The notes: generated from the sequence alone by a model not told the origin. 64,000 bases of DNA from Trichormus sp. NMC-1 (GCF_001858025.1 NZ_LZQD01000009.1:32863-96862); one strand, 5' to 3'; counted from the first letter of the stretch, positions 44,569 to 54,813 are shown. Made by a program: numbers and translations.

Positions 44569-46164
44569 TATTTTCAAAATTTCCTTAATCTCTCCAAGCT
44601 GATCAACAATGTCGTTTTATTCCAGTATTTGGCTTCTTAGCCACTGCATAGAGCTACTGAAGACTCTAGGGTGAGGAGTGAATTCCTGCTGATATGAACA
44701 GCCCAAGCACCTCTATCCACAATAAATTAGAGGTCATGGTATTCACAGACATTTATTTAGGTGATTTTACAGCACTTTTAACCATCATTCGCCATTAGAA
44801 ATAAAAGTATTTTATCTTTTGGCGTTACTGTAGGGGTGTAATTTTAAGCCACCTTTACAAATCAGGTTAGTTCTACTACAAAAAAGTCGTAGAGACAACA
44901 AATTGCAGGTTTTCCACTTTCTGTGCTTGCCTTTCTTGACCTTGACTTGTAGGGTAGTCCCCACTCCTCATCTCAAGCTTAGGACAGCATAGTATTTGCT
45001 TATGGTCTTACGGACATACACCCTTTTGTCCAGCCAGTAGAGATGTGAATTTTCTTATCTCTACATTACGAATAAACAAATCAGCAACAGCCGCACTTGT
45101 GCGGTTATTAGCTTTGGTTTTGTTCCTTCGTAATTTTCTATTAAATACTAGCATGGACTAATAATAGCAAAATATTTGTTTAATTTAAAATTCAACTTGC
45201 GGAGCAACTTTTTTTTTAATCCCTGAACTTGGGTAGAGAAAAAGCAGTGTGGATTTTCCTCTGGCTTTATGCTCTCATGAGTATTGGGTCATGGCTTTTA
45301 TCAAAATTTATCTAATTGAGAGGAGCAATTTTGAGTGAGTGAGTTAAATCTACAGTTTTCTTGATAGAGATGAAACAAAAACCAGGCTGGATTTTCCACC
45401 CTTTTATTAGCATCAGGCCAAATCTCTCCAATTATTCTGTAAGTCTGTCTAGGGGAAGAATCAATTTACCACATCTATCCGCTGCTTGATAGTCACGACC
45501 AGATGATTGTCATCCGCTTTAACACTTCTACATATTTAAAATATCGTTCTTCCCTACTGCTGGAAGAATTTTTATAACTGGGACTTGACTAAAGAAGTGT
45601 CAAGTGTAAAGGAACAAGGTTAAAGTAGTTATCAGTAAATCCCTCGCTGCTGGTTGGCGAAAATAAAAAAAGATTTTTCAAAATTTATGCTTCATACCTG
45701 TAAAGGTGGAAAAGTCCAGTCCCCAAGCCTTCATCCCGGAGCAGACTTTAAGATGTAATGATAGTCTAAGGTACATTTAATCAGGCAAGCACCTTTCTAG
45801 GTCAAACAATTTTGGATTTTAGATTTTAGATTTGAGACTGACTGCACCCTCAAGGTTTAGGGCATATAGCTTGCTTCCCCGTAAGGGTACAAAAAACAAT
45901 TCCATTATCCAAAATCTAAAATTGGCACGGTTAAACACCCCTACCTTGTACTGTCCAACAAGTAAATGAAATCTAACCATATGCTTTTTGGAGACAAATG
46001 CCCCCGACGGCATTTCTACAACTAAAATCTTAATGGTTATCCTGGAATTGAAATCATGAGATCATTAAATGTCAGCCTCTTAGCTGTTTATTTTTCCCAA
46101 TAACCTGGCTTTACTGATGATTTCGGAGCCAGGTGAGGCAATTTTAATAATTTGGTGGGTAACA
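44569..46164. other. 1.6-kb gene-free region between cyAbrB and sdhB
   Basis: No ORF above about 60 codons and no RNA gene I can identify. I see a hairpin CCGCAC-TT-GTGCGG near 45102-45115, a heptamer-like TTTTAGA run near 45813-45830 with an inverted echo near 45905, and a small hairpin AAATGCC..GGCATTT near 45998-46015. It must hold promoters for both divergent genes, but it is far longer than needed; an undetected small RNA is possible. Confidence 0.5.
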
Positions 46165-47163
46165 ATGGAAGTTATTTTTAAGATTATTCGGCAGCAACAA
46201 AATTCCGTCCCTGTTGTGCAAACTTATCCTTTGCAGGTAGAACCAGGTAATACAATCCTAGATTGCCTCAATCAGATTAAGTGGGAACAAGATGGAACTT
46301 TAGCATTTCGCAAAAATTGCCGCAATACGATTTGTGGTAGCTGTGCGATGCGAATCAATGGACGTTCAGCTTTAGCTTGTAAGGAAAATGTTGGCAGTGA
46401 ACTAGCTAGATTACCACAAATTTCATCATCGAAAACCGAAGATAATACCATTCACGAAATCACCATCGCTCCTTTGGGTAATATGCCCGTAATTAAGGAT
46501 TTGGTTGTGGATATGAGCAGTTTTTGGAATAACTTAGAAGCTGTTGCTCCTTATGTGAGTACAGCAGCACGACAAGTACCAGAAAAAGAGTTTTTGCAAA
46601 CACCACAAGAGCGATCGCTCCTCGATCAAACTGGCAATTGTATTATGTGCGGTGCTTGCTACTCTGAATGCAACGCTCGCGAAGTCAATCCCGACTTTGT
46701 AGGCCCCCATGCTCTGGCCAAAGCATATCGCATGGTAGCCGATTCCCGCGATAGTGATACTGAAAATCGTTTAGAAAACTATAACGAAGGTACTAAAGGC
46801 GTTTGGGGTTGTACTCGCTGTTTATACTGCGATTCAGTTTGTCCAATGGAAGTTGCACCATTAGAACAAATCACCAAAATTAAACAAGAAATTCTTGATC
46901 GCAAACAAGCCAGCGATAGCCGTTCAATTCGTCACCGCAAAGTATTGATCGAGTTAGTGAAAGCAGGTGGTTGGATTGATGAACGTCAATTTGGTATCCA
47001 AGTAGTTGGTAACTACTTCCGCGATTTAAAAGGATTACTCAGCCTTGCACCTTTAGGCTTGCGAATGCTCGTCCGGGGTAAATTCCCCCTCTCCTTTGAA
47101 CCATCAGAAGGGACACAACAAGTGCGATCGCTCATCGAATCCGTCCAAAAAACCGAATCATGA
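46165..47163 (+). CDS. sdhB: Succinate dehydrogenase/fumarate reductase iron-sulfur subunit
   Basis: 332 residues from MEVIFKIIRQ; the upstream in-frame extension is unconserved-looking. [2Fe-2S] ligands C52, C57, C60 and C72 (NCRNTICGSC..LAC). The [4Fe-4S]/[3Fe-4S] ligands are in CIMCGACYSEC and CTRCLYCDSVCPMEV. The C-terminal extension of about 80 residues after the cluster domain is seen in cyanobacterial SdhB. It passes electrons from succinate to plastoquinone in the thylakoid membrane. sdhA is not adjacent, as is common in cyanobacteria. Heptamer AATTTTT repeats follow the stop. Confidence 0.94.
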   Translation: MEVIFKIIRQQQNSVPVVQTYPLQVEPGNTILDCLNQIKWEQDGTLAFRKNCRNTICGSCAMRINGRSALACKENVGSELARLPQISSSKTEDNTIHEITIAPLGNMPVIKDLVVDMSSFWNNLEAVAPYVSTAARQVPEKEFLQTPQERSLLDQTGNCIMCGACYSECNAREVNPDFVGPHALAKAYRMVADSRDSDTENRLENYNEGTKGVWGCTRCLYCDSVCPMEVAPLEQITKIKQEILDRKQASDSRSIRHRKVLIELVKAGGWIDERQFGIQVVGNYFRDLKGLLSLAPLGLRMLVRGKFPLSFEPSEGTQQVRSLIESVQKTES

Positions 47164-47183
47164 ATCCTGAGTTGTGAGTACAA

Positions 47184-47220
47184 TTAATTTTTAATTCTTA
47201 ATTTTTAATTTTTAATTGTA
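47184..47220. repeat. AATTTTT heptamer repeat after sdhB
   Basis: Four to five units of TTTTAAT/TTCTTAA periodic at seven bases between the convergent ends of sdhB and the TolB-like gene. A second run is at 47768-47801 between the two TolB-like genes. Confidence 0.8.
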
Positions 47221-47221
47221 T

Positions 47222-47749
47222 TCACCTCGGTTCTTGCGGGATATTCAACTGTCGTCCAGAACGGTCATACAGTAAAATATCCCATTGCCCATTATTACTA
47301 AACTCAAAAGCAATCCTACTTCCATCAGCACTAATTGTAGGATTGCGGATTTCCGCTTGCAGATTAGTAGTTAAATTCCGTGATTGACGAGTTTCCCGGT
47401 CATAGAGAAAAATCCCAGATCGTCCCTGACGACTCCCCACAAACACAATATAACGACCATCTTGAGTCACTGAAGGATGAGAAGCGATGCTATCAAAGGA
47501 ATTCAAATCCGGTAAATCCACCAAATTTCGAGTCACCGTATCGAACATATAGACATCTTGGCTACCCCTGCGGTCAGTCGTAAACACAATATATCTCCCA
47601 GAAATTTGGGGATTTACTTCTGAAGCCAGACTATTGAGACTCCGACCACCGGCATCAAATGGATAACTTAACAAACGCGGGTAGCCAAAACACCCAGTCA
47701 ACAAACTAGAGCATAAAAATAAAATAATAAGTAATTTATCATTGGTCAT
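47222..47749 (-). CDS. TolB-like beta-propeller lipoprotein A
   Basis: 175 residues. Signal peptide with lipobox LLTGC (Cys about residue 20), then PD40/WD40-like repeats: GRYIVFTTDRRGSQDVYMFD, GRYIVFVGSRQGRSGIFLYD, GSRIAFEFSNNGQWDILLYD, each ending in a D-R-x-T/S pair. Three to four blades only, fewer than full TolB. A periplasmic lipoprotein that probably binds peptidoglycan-associated or envelope proteins. It is a close paralog of the next gene upstream (47794-48348). Confidence 0.87.
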   Translation of the reverse strand: MTNDKLLIILFLCSSLLTGCFGYPRLLSYPFDAGGRSLNSLASEVNPQISGRYIVFTTDRRGSQDVYMFDTVTRNLVDLPDLNSFDSIASHPSVTQDGRYIVFVGSRQGRSGIFLYDRETRQSRNLTTNLQAEIRNPTISADGSRIAFEFSNNGQWDILLYDRSGRQLNIPQEPR

Positions 47750-47793
47750 TGGTTATTAATTATTCTTCATTTTTAATTCTTAATTTTTAATTT

Positions 47794-48348
47794 TTAATTG
47801 TTTACAGTTGCACCATTGGGAATATCTAACTCCACAGTCGGACCTCGATCTAAAACTTCAATATCCCACTGTCCACGACTAGCAGATTCAAACACAACAT
47901 AACGCCCATCAGGACTGATGTAAGGATTTCTGATCCAACCCCGATAGGTGGGAGTGAGGATTTGTGACTGTTGTATAGAGCGATCGTACAATGCTATCAC
48001 TGGTCTGCCTTGGTCGCTAGTAATGTAACAGATATAACGACCTGTATAGCTCTGGCTAGGACTTTCGGCAATTGTTTCCCGTCTGTTTAAACCCGGTGTA
48101 CGAATAAAAACTTGGGTTTCTAAGTCGTACACTAACAACTGCTGACTACCATTGCGATTGGATACAAAAGCTAAAAACCGACCATTTCCACTAAATGCAG
48201 GTTGCTCCTCCTTATAGCGACTATTCAGAGAAGTAGGCCCTAAAGAAATCTCATTAGCACCACAGGATATAAGTAAACTTGTCAAACCACAAATTAGGCT
48301 CCAATGAATTGGTTTTTGGAGCCAAAATCTAGAGATAAATGTTTTCAC
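47794..48348 (-). CDS. TolB-like beta-propeller lipoprotein B
   Basis: 184 residues, GTG start. Signal peptide with lipobox LLISC near residue 29, then the same three repeats as its neighbour: GRFLAFVSNRNGSQQLLVYD, GRYICYITSDQGRPVIALYD, GRYVVFESASRGQWDIEVLD. Tandem duplication of a propeller lipoprotein is evident from matching length and order. It follows ycf66 on the same strand by 47 bases, so the three genes may be co-transcribed. Confidence 0.86.
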   Translation of the reverse strand: MKTFISRFWLQKPIHWSLICGLTSLLISCGANEISLGPTSLNSRYKEEQPAFSGNGRFLAFVSNRNGSQQLLVYDLETQVFIRTPGLNRRETIAESPSQSYTGRYICYITSDQGRPVIALYDRSIQQSQILTPTYRGWIRNPYISPDGRYVVFESASRGQWDIEVLDRGPTVELDIPNGATVNN

Positions 48349-48395
48349 ATCAAACTTTTTCCCTCTCCTCCGACACTACCACCACCCCAAATGAT

Positions 48396-49304
48396 TTAAA
48401 TATCGTCATCAAAATCGTTGGAATTATCTGGTCGCTCACTTGGCTTTTCGATTGGGTTGTATGGCACATAATCAGTGGGAATTGCCTCATCATCATCCCT
48501 CTGTCTGCCGGGAGTAGAATCAGTGGGTGGACGACGCTTTCTCGGTCTGGGAGCAACATCATCCTCACGACTTTCTGGACGCTGGGGTCGGTTATTAGTA
48601 CGACGGGGTGTTTTTTTTACATCCTCTGGTGGACTTTCCCAATCATCAACTCCCCTAGAAACAGAACCCCAATTTTCTTCTTCATAACTTTCAGTAGGAC
48701 GACTCACTGAACGCCTAGAGCTAGAACGACGGTTCGTTTCTCCTGTTTCTGGTTTGTCCCTATTATTGCGGCGTTCTGAACGGCGGGGAGGTTGCTCCTC
48801 ATAATAATCATCACGCCCTGATTCTTCATCTCTGCTACCGCGAATCCTAGCACGTTGAGGACGTTCTTCCTCCTCGTAAGGCAGTGGTTCCAAATCTGCA
48901 TCCATCTCAGCTTGATAATTCCGCCGCTCAGAGTAAGAATATTTTCTGCTGACCTCGCGCTCATCGTCCACAATTGGCGTATTCCGTTTAGCTTGTTGGG
49001 TCGCTATACTCCGTAGACGAATACTTTCAACGGCAAAAAATACAGTAGTACCAACTAAAAGCAACTGACCAAATTGTAGAATTGGGTCTAGCCGCCATCC
49101 TTGGAAGATCAAAATAAAACCACACAGCAAGCCTACTGCTGCAAAAAAGATATCTTGATCTCGTGAAAGTTCTGGACGCACAGTGCGAAGAAAATACAGT
49201 GCTGCTCCAGCCACAGCCAGGAAAATTCCTAGAATACTGGCTGAGTTCGTCCCAAAATTAACCTGAGCCAAAACACCAGCTGAATTCAGCCCAAAATTTA
49301 TCAT
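48396..49304 (-). CDS. ycf66: Ycf66 family protein
   Basis: 302 residues. The N-terminal third has three hydrophobic segments (ASILGIFLAVAGAALYFLRT, DIFFAAVGLLCGFILIFQGW, LLLVGTTVFFAVESI) typical of Ycf66, a cyanobacterial/plastid protein of unknown role. The C-terminal two-thirds is a highly charged, disordered Arg/Glu/Ser/Pro-rich tail. Together with psbX immediately upstream on the same strand this is a known cyanobacterial neighbourhood. Confidence 0.92.
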   Translation of the reverse strand: MINFGLNSAGVLAQVNFGTNSASILGIFLAVAGAALYFLRTVRPELSRDQDIFFAAVGLLCGFILIFQGWRLDPILQFGQLLLVGTTVFFAVESIRLRSIATQQAKRNTPIVDDEREVSRKYSYSERRNYQAEMDADLEPLPYEEEERPQRARIRGSRDEESGRDDYYEEQPPRRSERRNNRDKPETGETNRRSSSRRSVSRPTESYEEENWGSVSRGVDDWESPPEDVKKTPRRTNNRPQRPESREDDVAPRPRKRRPPTDSTPGRQRDDDEAIPTDYVPYNPIEKPSERPDNSNDFDDDI

Positions 49305-49518
49305 TTCTGTTTTCCCAATATCAAATCTATGTTAGCGAGTCACAATTAAAATCACTACTCTAAACTATTGACCATATATTTAAGCTTCAAATTAAGCTTC
49401 AAAGCATCTGGCAAAGAAGCTCTGAAGCTTTTTAGCACCATTAGGGCATAGGTGCTGGGGAGCAGATACGAAATATCAATTTCCCAGTCCTCATTCCCCA
49501 GTCCCTAGTCCCCAAGCA

Positions 49519-49638
49519 TTAAAAACGTTGGATTTTATCTTTTTGGCTAATGAAAATCAGCCCAACTGTTGCAGGGATAACCACAATTGCAGTACCCCAA
49601 ACCAGACTCCAAAGAAAATTTGCTAAAGAGGGTGTCAT
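49519..49638 (-). CDS. psbX: Photosystem II protein PsbX
   Basis: A 39-residue ORF: MTPSLANFLWSLVWGTAIVV, one membrane helix, ending ISQKDKIQRF. This is the PsbX signature, a small single-span subunit near cytochrome b559 that influences quinone binding in photosystem II. It sits 214 bases upstream of ycf66, same strand. Too short for most ORF callers. Confidence 0.96.
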   Translation of the reverse strand: MTPSLANFLWSLVWGTAIVVIPATVGLIFISQKDKIQRF

Positions 49639-49699
49639 AGTTCTCAACCTTTTTTTACACTGTTCATCCTAATTTTAATCTTGTATCACTTTCTTGAGA

Positions 49700-49738
49700 A
49701 GCAATTATCAGTTATCAGTTATCAATTATCAATTATCA
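49700..49738. repeat. TTATCAG/TTATCAA heptamer repeat
   Basis: About five units with a seven-base period upstream of psbX. Confidence 0.8.
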
Positions 49739-49883
49739 GCTTCATCTCTCGACAAAAAAAGACACCAATCTCAGGTAAGACGACAGCATTTGGTTAAAAT
49801 GAGAGAGAGAATGCTTTACAAAGCTTAAACTTTTTTGGCAGACCCCAAGTTTTTGATTTCTTCACAGATAGTAGCTGAAAGTG

Positions 49884-50177
49884 ATGACTGGTGTTAACCT
49901 GACCTCTTGGACTCTCGGACCCGTTTTGGGAGTGATGACATTTTTGTTTATTTTCCGTATCGTTCTCACTTGGTATCCACAAGTGAATCTCAATCGTTTG
50001 CCTTTTAATCTCATCGCTTGGCCAACGGAACCCTTTTTAGTCCCATTGCGAAAGCTAGTACAACCTATTGGCGGAGTGGATATCACCCCCATTATTTGGG
50101 TTGCTATTTTGAGCCTCATTCGAGAAATTTTACTAGGTCAGCAAGGATTACTGACCATGATGTCTCGTGTGAATTAG
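49884..50177 (+). CDS. YggT family protein
   Basis: 97 residues from the ATG (a GTG immediately before is the alternative). Two hydrophobic helices with the family's motif FRIVLTWYPQVNLNRLPFN and PTEPFLVPLRKLVQPIGGVDITPI, ending in an ILGQQGL-type region. YggT proteins are small membrane proteins (Ycf19-like in plastids) linked to division or nucleoid positioning and to photosystem biogenesis; the exact role is open. Confidence 0.9.
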   Translation: MTGVNLTSWTLGPVLGVMTFLFIFRIVLTWYPQVNLNRLPFNLIAWPTEPFLVPLRKLVQPIGGVDITPIIWVAILSLIREILLGQQGLLTMMSRVN

Positions 50178-50194
50178 GTGATTGGAGGCAGGAG

Positions 50195-50246
50195 ATGGGA
50201 GAGGGGGAGACGCGGGGACGCGGAGAGGGGGAGACGCGGGGATGCA
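50195..50246. repeat. G-rich GAGACGCGGGGACGC tandem repeat
   Basis: Two to three degenerate copies between the convergent yggT and accC ends. Confidence 0.7.
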
Positions 50247-50275
50247 TTCCGATCTCCATCTCCCCATCTTGCCAA

Positions 50276-51622
50276 TTACTGCAATTTCATTTCCTGGACA
50301 AAATCGGTGTAAATATTGCCTTCCAAAAACTGCGGAGTTTCCATGATTTTTTGATGAAACCCGATGGTAGTTGGTAGTCCGGTAATGGCACATTCCCGCA
50401 AAGCGCGTTTCATGCGGTTAATGGCAGTGGGGCGGTCTGGAGCCCACACAATTAGCTTCCCAATGAGAGAGTCATAATAGGGGGGAATTTGGTAATCTGT
50501 GTATACATGAGAATCAATCCGCACGCCGGGTCCTCCAGGTGGTAGATAGCCGCTAATCTTTCCAGGAGAGGGACGAAAATCATGATCGGGATCTTCGGCA
50601 TTAATGCGGCATTCAATGGCATGACCCCGTAGAACTACTTGATCTTGAGTCAGTTGCAGTCTTTCACCTTGGGCAATGCGGATTTGTTCAACCACTAAGT
50701 CTATACCAGTAATCATCTCTGTGACAGGATGCTCAACTTGTATCCGGGTGTTCATTTCCATAAAATAGAATTTACCGGATTTATCCAGAAGAAACTCGAT
50801 AGTTCCTGCGCCAGTGTAGTTGATGAATTGGGCTGCTTTGACGGCAGCATCTCCCATTTTTTCCCGGAGGGCTGAGTCGAGCGCAGGGCTAGGGGCTTCT
50901 TCCAGTAGCTTTTGATTGCGACGCTGAATTGAACAATCTCTCTCGCCTAAGTGGATGACATTACCATAGTTATCTGCCAAGATTTGAAATTCAATGTGGC
51001 GGGGACGTTCGATAAATTTTTCTATATAAACGCCAGCATTACCAAAAGCGGCTCCTGCTTCTCCTTGGGCTGCTAAAAAAAGTTTGACAAACTCGTCTTC
51101 TGAGCGGACAAGGCGCATACCGCGTCCACCACCACCGGCTGTGGCTTTGATCATCACAGGATAGCCGATCTCTTGAGCAATTTTCTTACCTTCTTGCTCA
51201 GATTCTACCAAACCATCGCTGCCCGGTACAGTCGGTACTCCCGCTCTTTGCATGGTTTCTTTGGCCGTGGCTTTATCCCCCATCAACCGGATAGCTTCGG
51301 GGCTAGGGCCAATAAAGGCAATGTGATGGTCAGCACAAATTTCTGCAAACCGAGCATTTTCAGCTAAAAAGCCATAACCAGGATGAATGGCGGTGGCATT
51401 GCGCGTCAAGGCGGCGGCAATAATATTGGGAATATTCAAATAACTTTTACTGCTGGCAGGTTCGCCAATGCAAACTGCCTCATCCGCAAGTTGGACGTGG
51501 AGAGCGTTCCGGTCAACAGTGGAGTGAATAGCAACAGTCGCAATTCCCATTTCTTCACAAGCTCGGAGAATGCGAAGTGCTATTTCTCCCCGATTAGCAA
51601 TTAAAATTTTGTCAAACTTCAT
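50276..51622 (-). CDS. accC: Acetyl-CoA carboxylase biotin carboxylase subunit
   Basis: 448 residues. [33 protein letters not shown]-grasp glycine loop [34 protein letters not shown] and [16 protein letters not shown] are all AccC markers. It carboxylates the biotin on AccB, first step of fatty acid synthesis. No biotin carrier gene lies beside it. Confidence 0.97.
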   Translation of the reverse strand: MKFDKILIANRGEIALRILRACEEMGIATVAIHSTVDRNALHVQLADEAVCIGEPASSKSYLNIPNIIAAALTRNATAIHPGYGFLAENARFAEICADHHIAFIGPSPEAIRLMGDKATAKETMQRAGVPTVPGSDGLVESEQEGKKIAQEIGYPVMIKATAGGGGRGMRLVRSEDEFVKLFLAAQGEAGAAFGNAGVYIEKFIERPRHIEFQILADNYGNVIHLGERDCSIQRRNQKLLEEAPSPALDSALREKMGDAAVKAAQFINYTGAGTIEFLLDKSGKFYFMEMNTRIQVEHPVTEMITGIDLVVEQIRIAQGERLQLTQDQVVLRGHAIECRINAEDPDHDFRPSPGKISGYLPPGGPGVRIDSHVYTDYQIPPYYDSLIGKLIVWAPDRPTAINRMKRALRECAITGLPTTIGFHQKIMETPQFLEGNIYTDFVQEMKLQ

Positions 51623-51877
51623 TTTCTAGCTTTGATATTAGTACCAGTAGATTGACATTCTCTCCCATCCCGTTGAGATAAAGCTGTCGCATTACTGCAA
51701 ATTCTCACAAATTTTGTAAGCGTTCAGGGGAGCAGGAGGCAGGGGCAGTAGATAATTATTTCTCCGTGTCTCCGCGTCCCCGCGTCTCCCCATCACCCCA
51801 TCACCCCAATAAAGAAATTTGGGAAATATTTGGGATATTCTCTTTTTTATGCTATATTCTAAATCTAGGCAACCCGT

Positions 51878-51958
51878 GCGGATGTGGCGGAATTGGTATA
51901 CGCGCACGCTTGAGGTGCGTGTGGCTTTGCCTTGCGAGTTCGAGTCTCGCCATCCGCA
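51878..51958 (+). tRNA. tRNA-Leu (GAG)
   Basis: Acceptor arms GCGGATG/CATCCGC pair fully. D-arm GCG-N11-CGC, anticodon stem CACGC/GCGTG with loop TTGAGGT and GAG at 51912-51914. The long variable arm (TGGCTTTGCCT) marks a class II tRNA. T-arm GCGAG-TTCGAGT-CTCGC. CCA is not encoded. A terminator-like hairpin follows at 52010. Confidence 0.97.
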
Positions 51959-52009
51959 TTTTTTAGGTCTTAATTGACAAGTGCTGATAATATATTTGTC
52001 AGCTTATCT

Positions 52010-52042
52010 AACCCAGATTCCCCTTGGGACACTGGGTTTTTT
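52010..52042 (+). terminator. Rho-independent terminator after tRNA-Leu
   Basis: AACCCAG (52010-52016) and CTGGGTT (52032-52038) form a stem around a 15-base loop, followed by TTTT. Confidence 0.75.
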
Positions 52043-52080
52043 GTGCTTTCATAGAGATAGGTGAAGTTTTGTAAATAAAA

Positions 52081-52704
52081 TTGACTACTACTGTTACACA
52101 AACAAATAACTTGACATTGCCAACCGCTTGGCATAGGCTAAATCCGATTTGGCAAGGTAAAGAGGAAGATATTCAAAAAGGTTTGTCTCACACTCAGTTA
52201 GCACCTGCTTGGCAATTGCTACTTTTGGGTGATGGCTCCCCCACCAGACACTTACAATTACTCACTTGTGAGCCGATAGAAGTGGATGTTATCGATATGT
52301 CGTTAATTGGCACAAACCCGGATAACGCTCCCGACTTAATTCAAGTTGTTCCCAGTCCCAGACTGCGCCGACAGGTGTGGCTACGTACTGCCTCTGGACA
52401 GCGATTGGGATATGCTACTTCATGGTGGGAAGCGAGTCATGTAGATGAGTATCTGCAAAACCGTTCCTTACCAATTTGGGCGAGTTTAGCTCGGATTCGC
52501 ACCGAGTTGTATCGAGATATTCGAGGAATTTACTGTGGTTACTCAGCTGCGTTAGAGTCAGGCTTTGATGAAGTTGGTCCCTTTTGGGGTCGTCATTATT
52601 TGTTTTGGCATCATGGACAGCCTCTAACCTTGATTTATGAAGTATTTTCCCCTTATCTAACCAAATATTTGGGAAACACACAGATGAGTGCTAATGGTAA
52701 TTGA
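52081..52704 (+). CDS. Chorismate lyase (chorismate pyruvate-lyase) family
   Basis: 207 residues, TTG start. The cyanobacterial chorismate lyase pattern is present: a central GSPTRHLQLLT, RRQVWLRTASGQRLGYATSWW and the C-terminal RIRTELYRDIRGIYCGYS with FWGRHYLFWHHGQPLTLIYEVFSP (in pieces). The enzyme makes 4-hydroxybenzoate from chorismate for plastoquinone synthesis. No other quinone genes adjoin it. Confidence 0.87.
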   Translation: MTTTVTQTNNLTLPTAWHRLNPIWQGKEEDIQKGLSHTQLAPAWQLLLLGDGSPTRHLQLLTCEPIEVDVIDMSLIGTNPDNAPDLIQVVPSPRLRRQVWLRTASGQRLGYATSWWEASHVDEYLQNRSLPIWASLARIRTELYRDIRGIYCGYSAALESGFDEVGPFWGRHYLFWHHGQPLTLIYEVFSPYLTKYLGNTQMSANGN

Positions 52705-52898
52705 ATTAGGTGTTAGCCTGTGGACTGGATAGTGCCGACACGAACAGGATGAAGCAGGAAGAAAAAGCGCACATTTGTTAGCATTTGTTAGCTTTTTTGT
52801 ATCGGAGAAAAAATAGTTTGTAGTCAGTGCTGAAGTTATCAATAGTATCTGAGGCGCTATAGCGTTACTACTAACAACTACGGTTTGTGTTTGATGTG

Positions 52899-54587
52899 AT
52901 GAATAAAAAAAAGAAACCGTCTTTGCTGCTGACACTCTCAGCTGCTGGGTTATTGATTAGTGCGGGGAGTGTAGCATATTGGTTTTTAACCCAAGGACAA
53001 CCATTATCTAGAGATTTGCCGGTGGGTGCAAATATTATTCCTCAAGATGCCTTATTAACAGTTTCCTTGACGACGGATACTAAACAATGGCAGAAGTTGC
53101 GGGAGTTTGGGACATCAGAAACCCAAGCGGAACTGGATAAGAATTTAGTACAATTGCAACAACGATTTCTGGCTAATAATGGTTACGATTTCCAGAAAGA
53201 TATTCAACCTTGGGTAGGTGATGAAGTCACCATTGCAATTTTGGCTCCCCCGGTGGGAAAACCTGCACCTAAACCAATAGCTACTAATGCGGAAGTTGCT
53301 TCTGAGCAATCAGTGGTAATGGTGCTACCAATCAAAAATCCAGAAATCGCCAATAATATCTTGGCACAACCTAAACCGCTCAAACAAGGTAAATGGATTG
53401 ACCGGATTTATCAAGGAATCGCCATTAAACAAACTGAGGGACAAGCTGGGGAAAATCTCTCAGCAGCGCTAATAGATGAGCGGTATCTCGTCATCACCGA
53501 TAATCCTCAAGCCGCAGAAAGAACAATTGATGCTTATAAAACTAAAGTATCTTTAGCGACAAGCGGTGGCTTTGTTGAGAATTTCCCAAAAATTTCCAGT
53601 TATCAACCTTTTGCCCAGTTTTACGTCAATATTCCCACCGCTGCGAGAATAGCTGCTACGGATAGGAATCGGCCTTTACCTGCTCAGGTTTTATCTCAAC
53701 TTCAAAATAACCAAGGTTTAGCGGGAACTGTGATCTTAGAGGACAAAGGAATAGGCTTAAAGGGTGTTTCTTGGTTAAATCCTAATAGTCAGCGGGTGTT
53801 GGCGGTAGAGAATAAAGCTGGGAAAATGCAAAATCGTCTTCCTAGTGAAACTTTCATGATGCTGTCTGGGAGTAACTTACAGCGGCTTTGGGGAGACTAT
53901 GTTTCTACTTCTCAAAGAAATCCTTTATCACCCATCTCGCCAGAACAAGTGCGACAGGGTGTAAAATCTTTGACAAATCTGGATTTAGAGAAAGATTTGC
54001 TGACTTGGATGAAAGGAGAATTTTCTGTGGCGGTGATTCCTAATACTCCCAACGATGGTTCACCAGATAATTTTCGGTCAGGTTTAGTATTTATGGTACA
54101 GGCAAACGATGCCTACGGCGGGCAAAGCCTACGCCAAGCTGGGGAAAATTCCTTAAAACAGCTAGATGAGGCGATGCAAAATCAATACCAATTTAAGATT
54201 CAAGAGGCGAAGGTGGCTGGTAAACCTGTTGTCAACTGGATTTCACCTTTTGGAACTTTAACGGCTACTCATGGCTGGTTAGATGATGATGTGGCTTTCT
54301 TTGTTTTGGGCGCTCCCATTACCGATAAAATTCTTCCCAAACCTAATAATTCTTTAGCTAGTAATCTCTCTTTTCAACAAACAGTCCCCACAGAACTGAA
54401 TCCACCCAATGGTCAATTTTTCTTGGATGTGGATAGGACTGTTAAAAGTTTTACTCTCAATTCTTTGTTTCCCAATCAACAGAAATTTCTCGCAGCGACA
54501 CGGAATATTGGTGTAACAACTGCGGTTGATGATAGTCGTAGTCGGCGCTATGACATTTTTTTAGAACTTAAGAAAGTCGGTCAATAG
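52899..54587 (+). CDS. DUF3352 family protein
   Basis: 562 residues from MNKKKKPSLLL. A single N-terminal membrane anchor (about residues 7-27) precedes a large soluble domain characteristic of DUF3352 (GANIIPQDALLTVSLTTDTK, QPWVGDEVTIAILAPPVG, ALIDERYLVITDN, KDLLTWMKGEFSVAVIP). These cyanobacterial proteins are thought to be exported; function unknown. The last 82 codons plus 226 bases downstream are exactly duplicated at 57006-57477. Confidence 0.88.
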   Translation: MNKKKKPSLLLTLSAAGLLISAGSVAYWFLTQGQPLSRDLPVGANIIPQDALLTVSLTTDTKQWQKLREFGTSETQAELDKNLVQLQQRFLANNGYDFQKDIQPWVGDEVTIAILAPPVGKPAPKPIATNAEVASEQSVVMVLPIKNPEIANNILAQPKPLKQGKWIDRIYQGIAIKQTEGQAGENLSAALIDERYLVITDNPQAAERTIDAYKTKVSLATSGGFVENFPKISSYQPFAQFYVNIPTAARIAATDRNRPLPAQVLSQLQNNQGLAGTVILEDKGIGLKGVSWLNPNSQRVLAVENKAGKMQNRLPSETFMMLSGSNLQRLWGDYVSTSQRNPLSPISPEQVRQGVKSLTNLDLEKDLLTWMKGEFSVAVIPNTPNDGSPDNFRSGLVFMVQANDAYGGQSLRQAGENSLKQLDEAMQNQYQFKIQEAKVAGKPVVNWISPFGTLTATHGWLDDDVAFFVLGAPITDKILPKPNNSLASNLSFQQTVPTELNPPNGQFFLDVDRTVKSFTLNSLFPNQQKFLAATRNIGVTTAVDDSRSRRYDIFLELKKVGQ

Positions 54588-54813
54588 GAACTGGGGAGTT
54601 ATATTCTTTCCGGTTAAATACTGATCATTGGGGCTGACGCGGGGACGCGGGGACGCGGAGATGGGGAGATGGGGAGAAAGGGGGAGGGGTGGAGTTTTTT
54701 TGAATAGCAATTAGCGGGACTTGATATCACCCAATTAGCAATGACCAAAACTAGATAGGATCAGAATAGTCGGAATTAAATCAGTGATACAGCAGATTGC
54801 AGGTTGCAGGAAG
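54342..54813 (+). repeat. Source copy of a 472-bp duplication
   Basis: Spans the 3' end of the DUF3352 gene and 226 bases downstream, ending in GCAGGTTGCAGGAAG. Its copy is at 57006-57477; I see no mismatch by eye. Confidence 0.93.

Noticed and set aside
44569-46164. Possible rnpB, 6S or Yfr1-type RNA in the gene-free region
   Set aside because: An ACTCCTCA string near 44960 recalls Yfr1, but the flanking hairpins and exact motif are missing; no other family signature found.
48339-48710. Plus-strand ORF of 123 codons over the ycf66 tail
   Set aside because: Antisense reading of the charged ycf66 tail.
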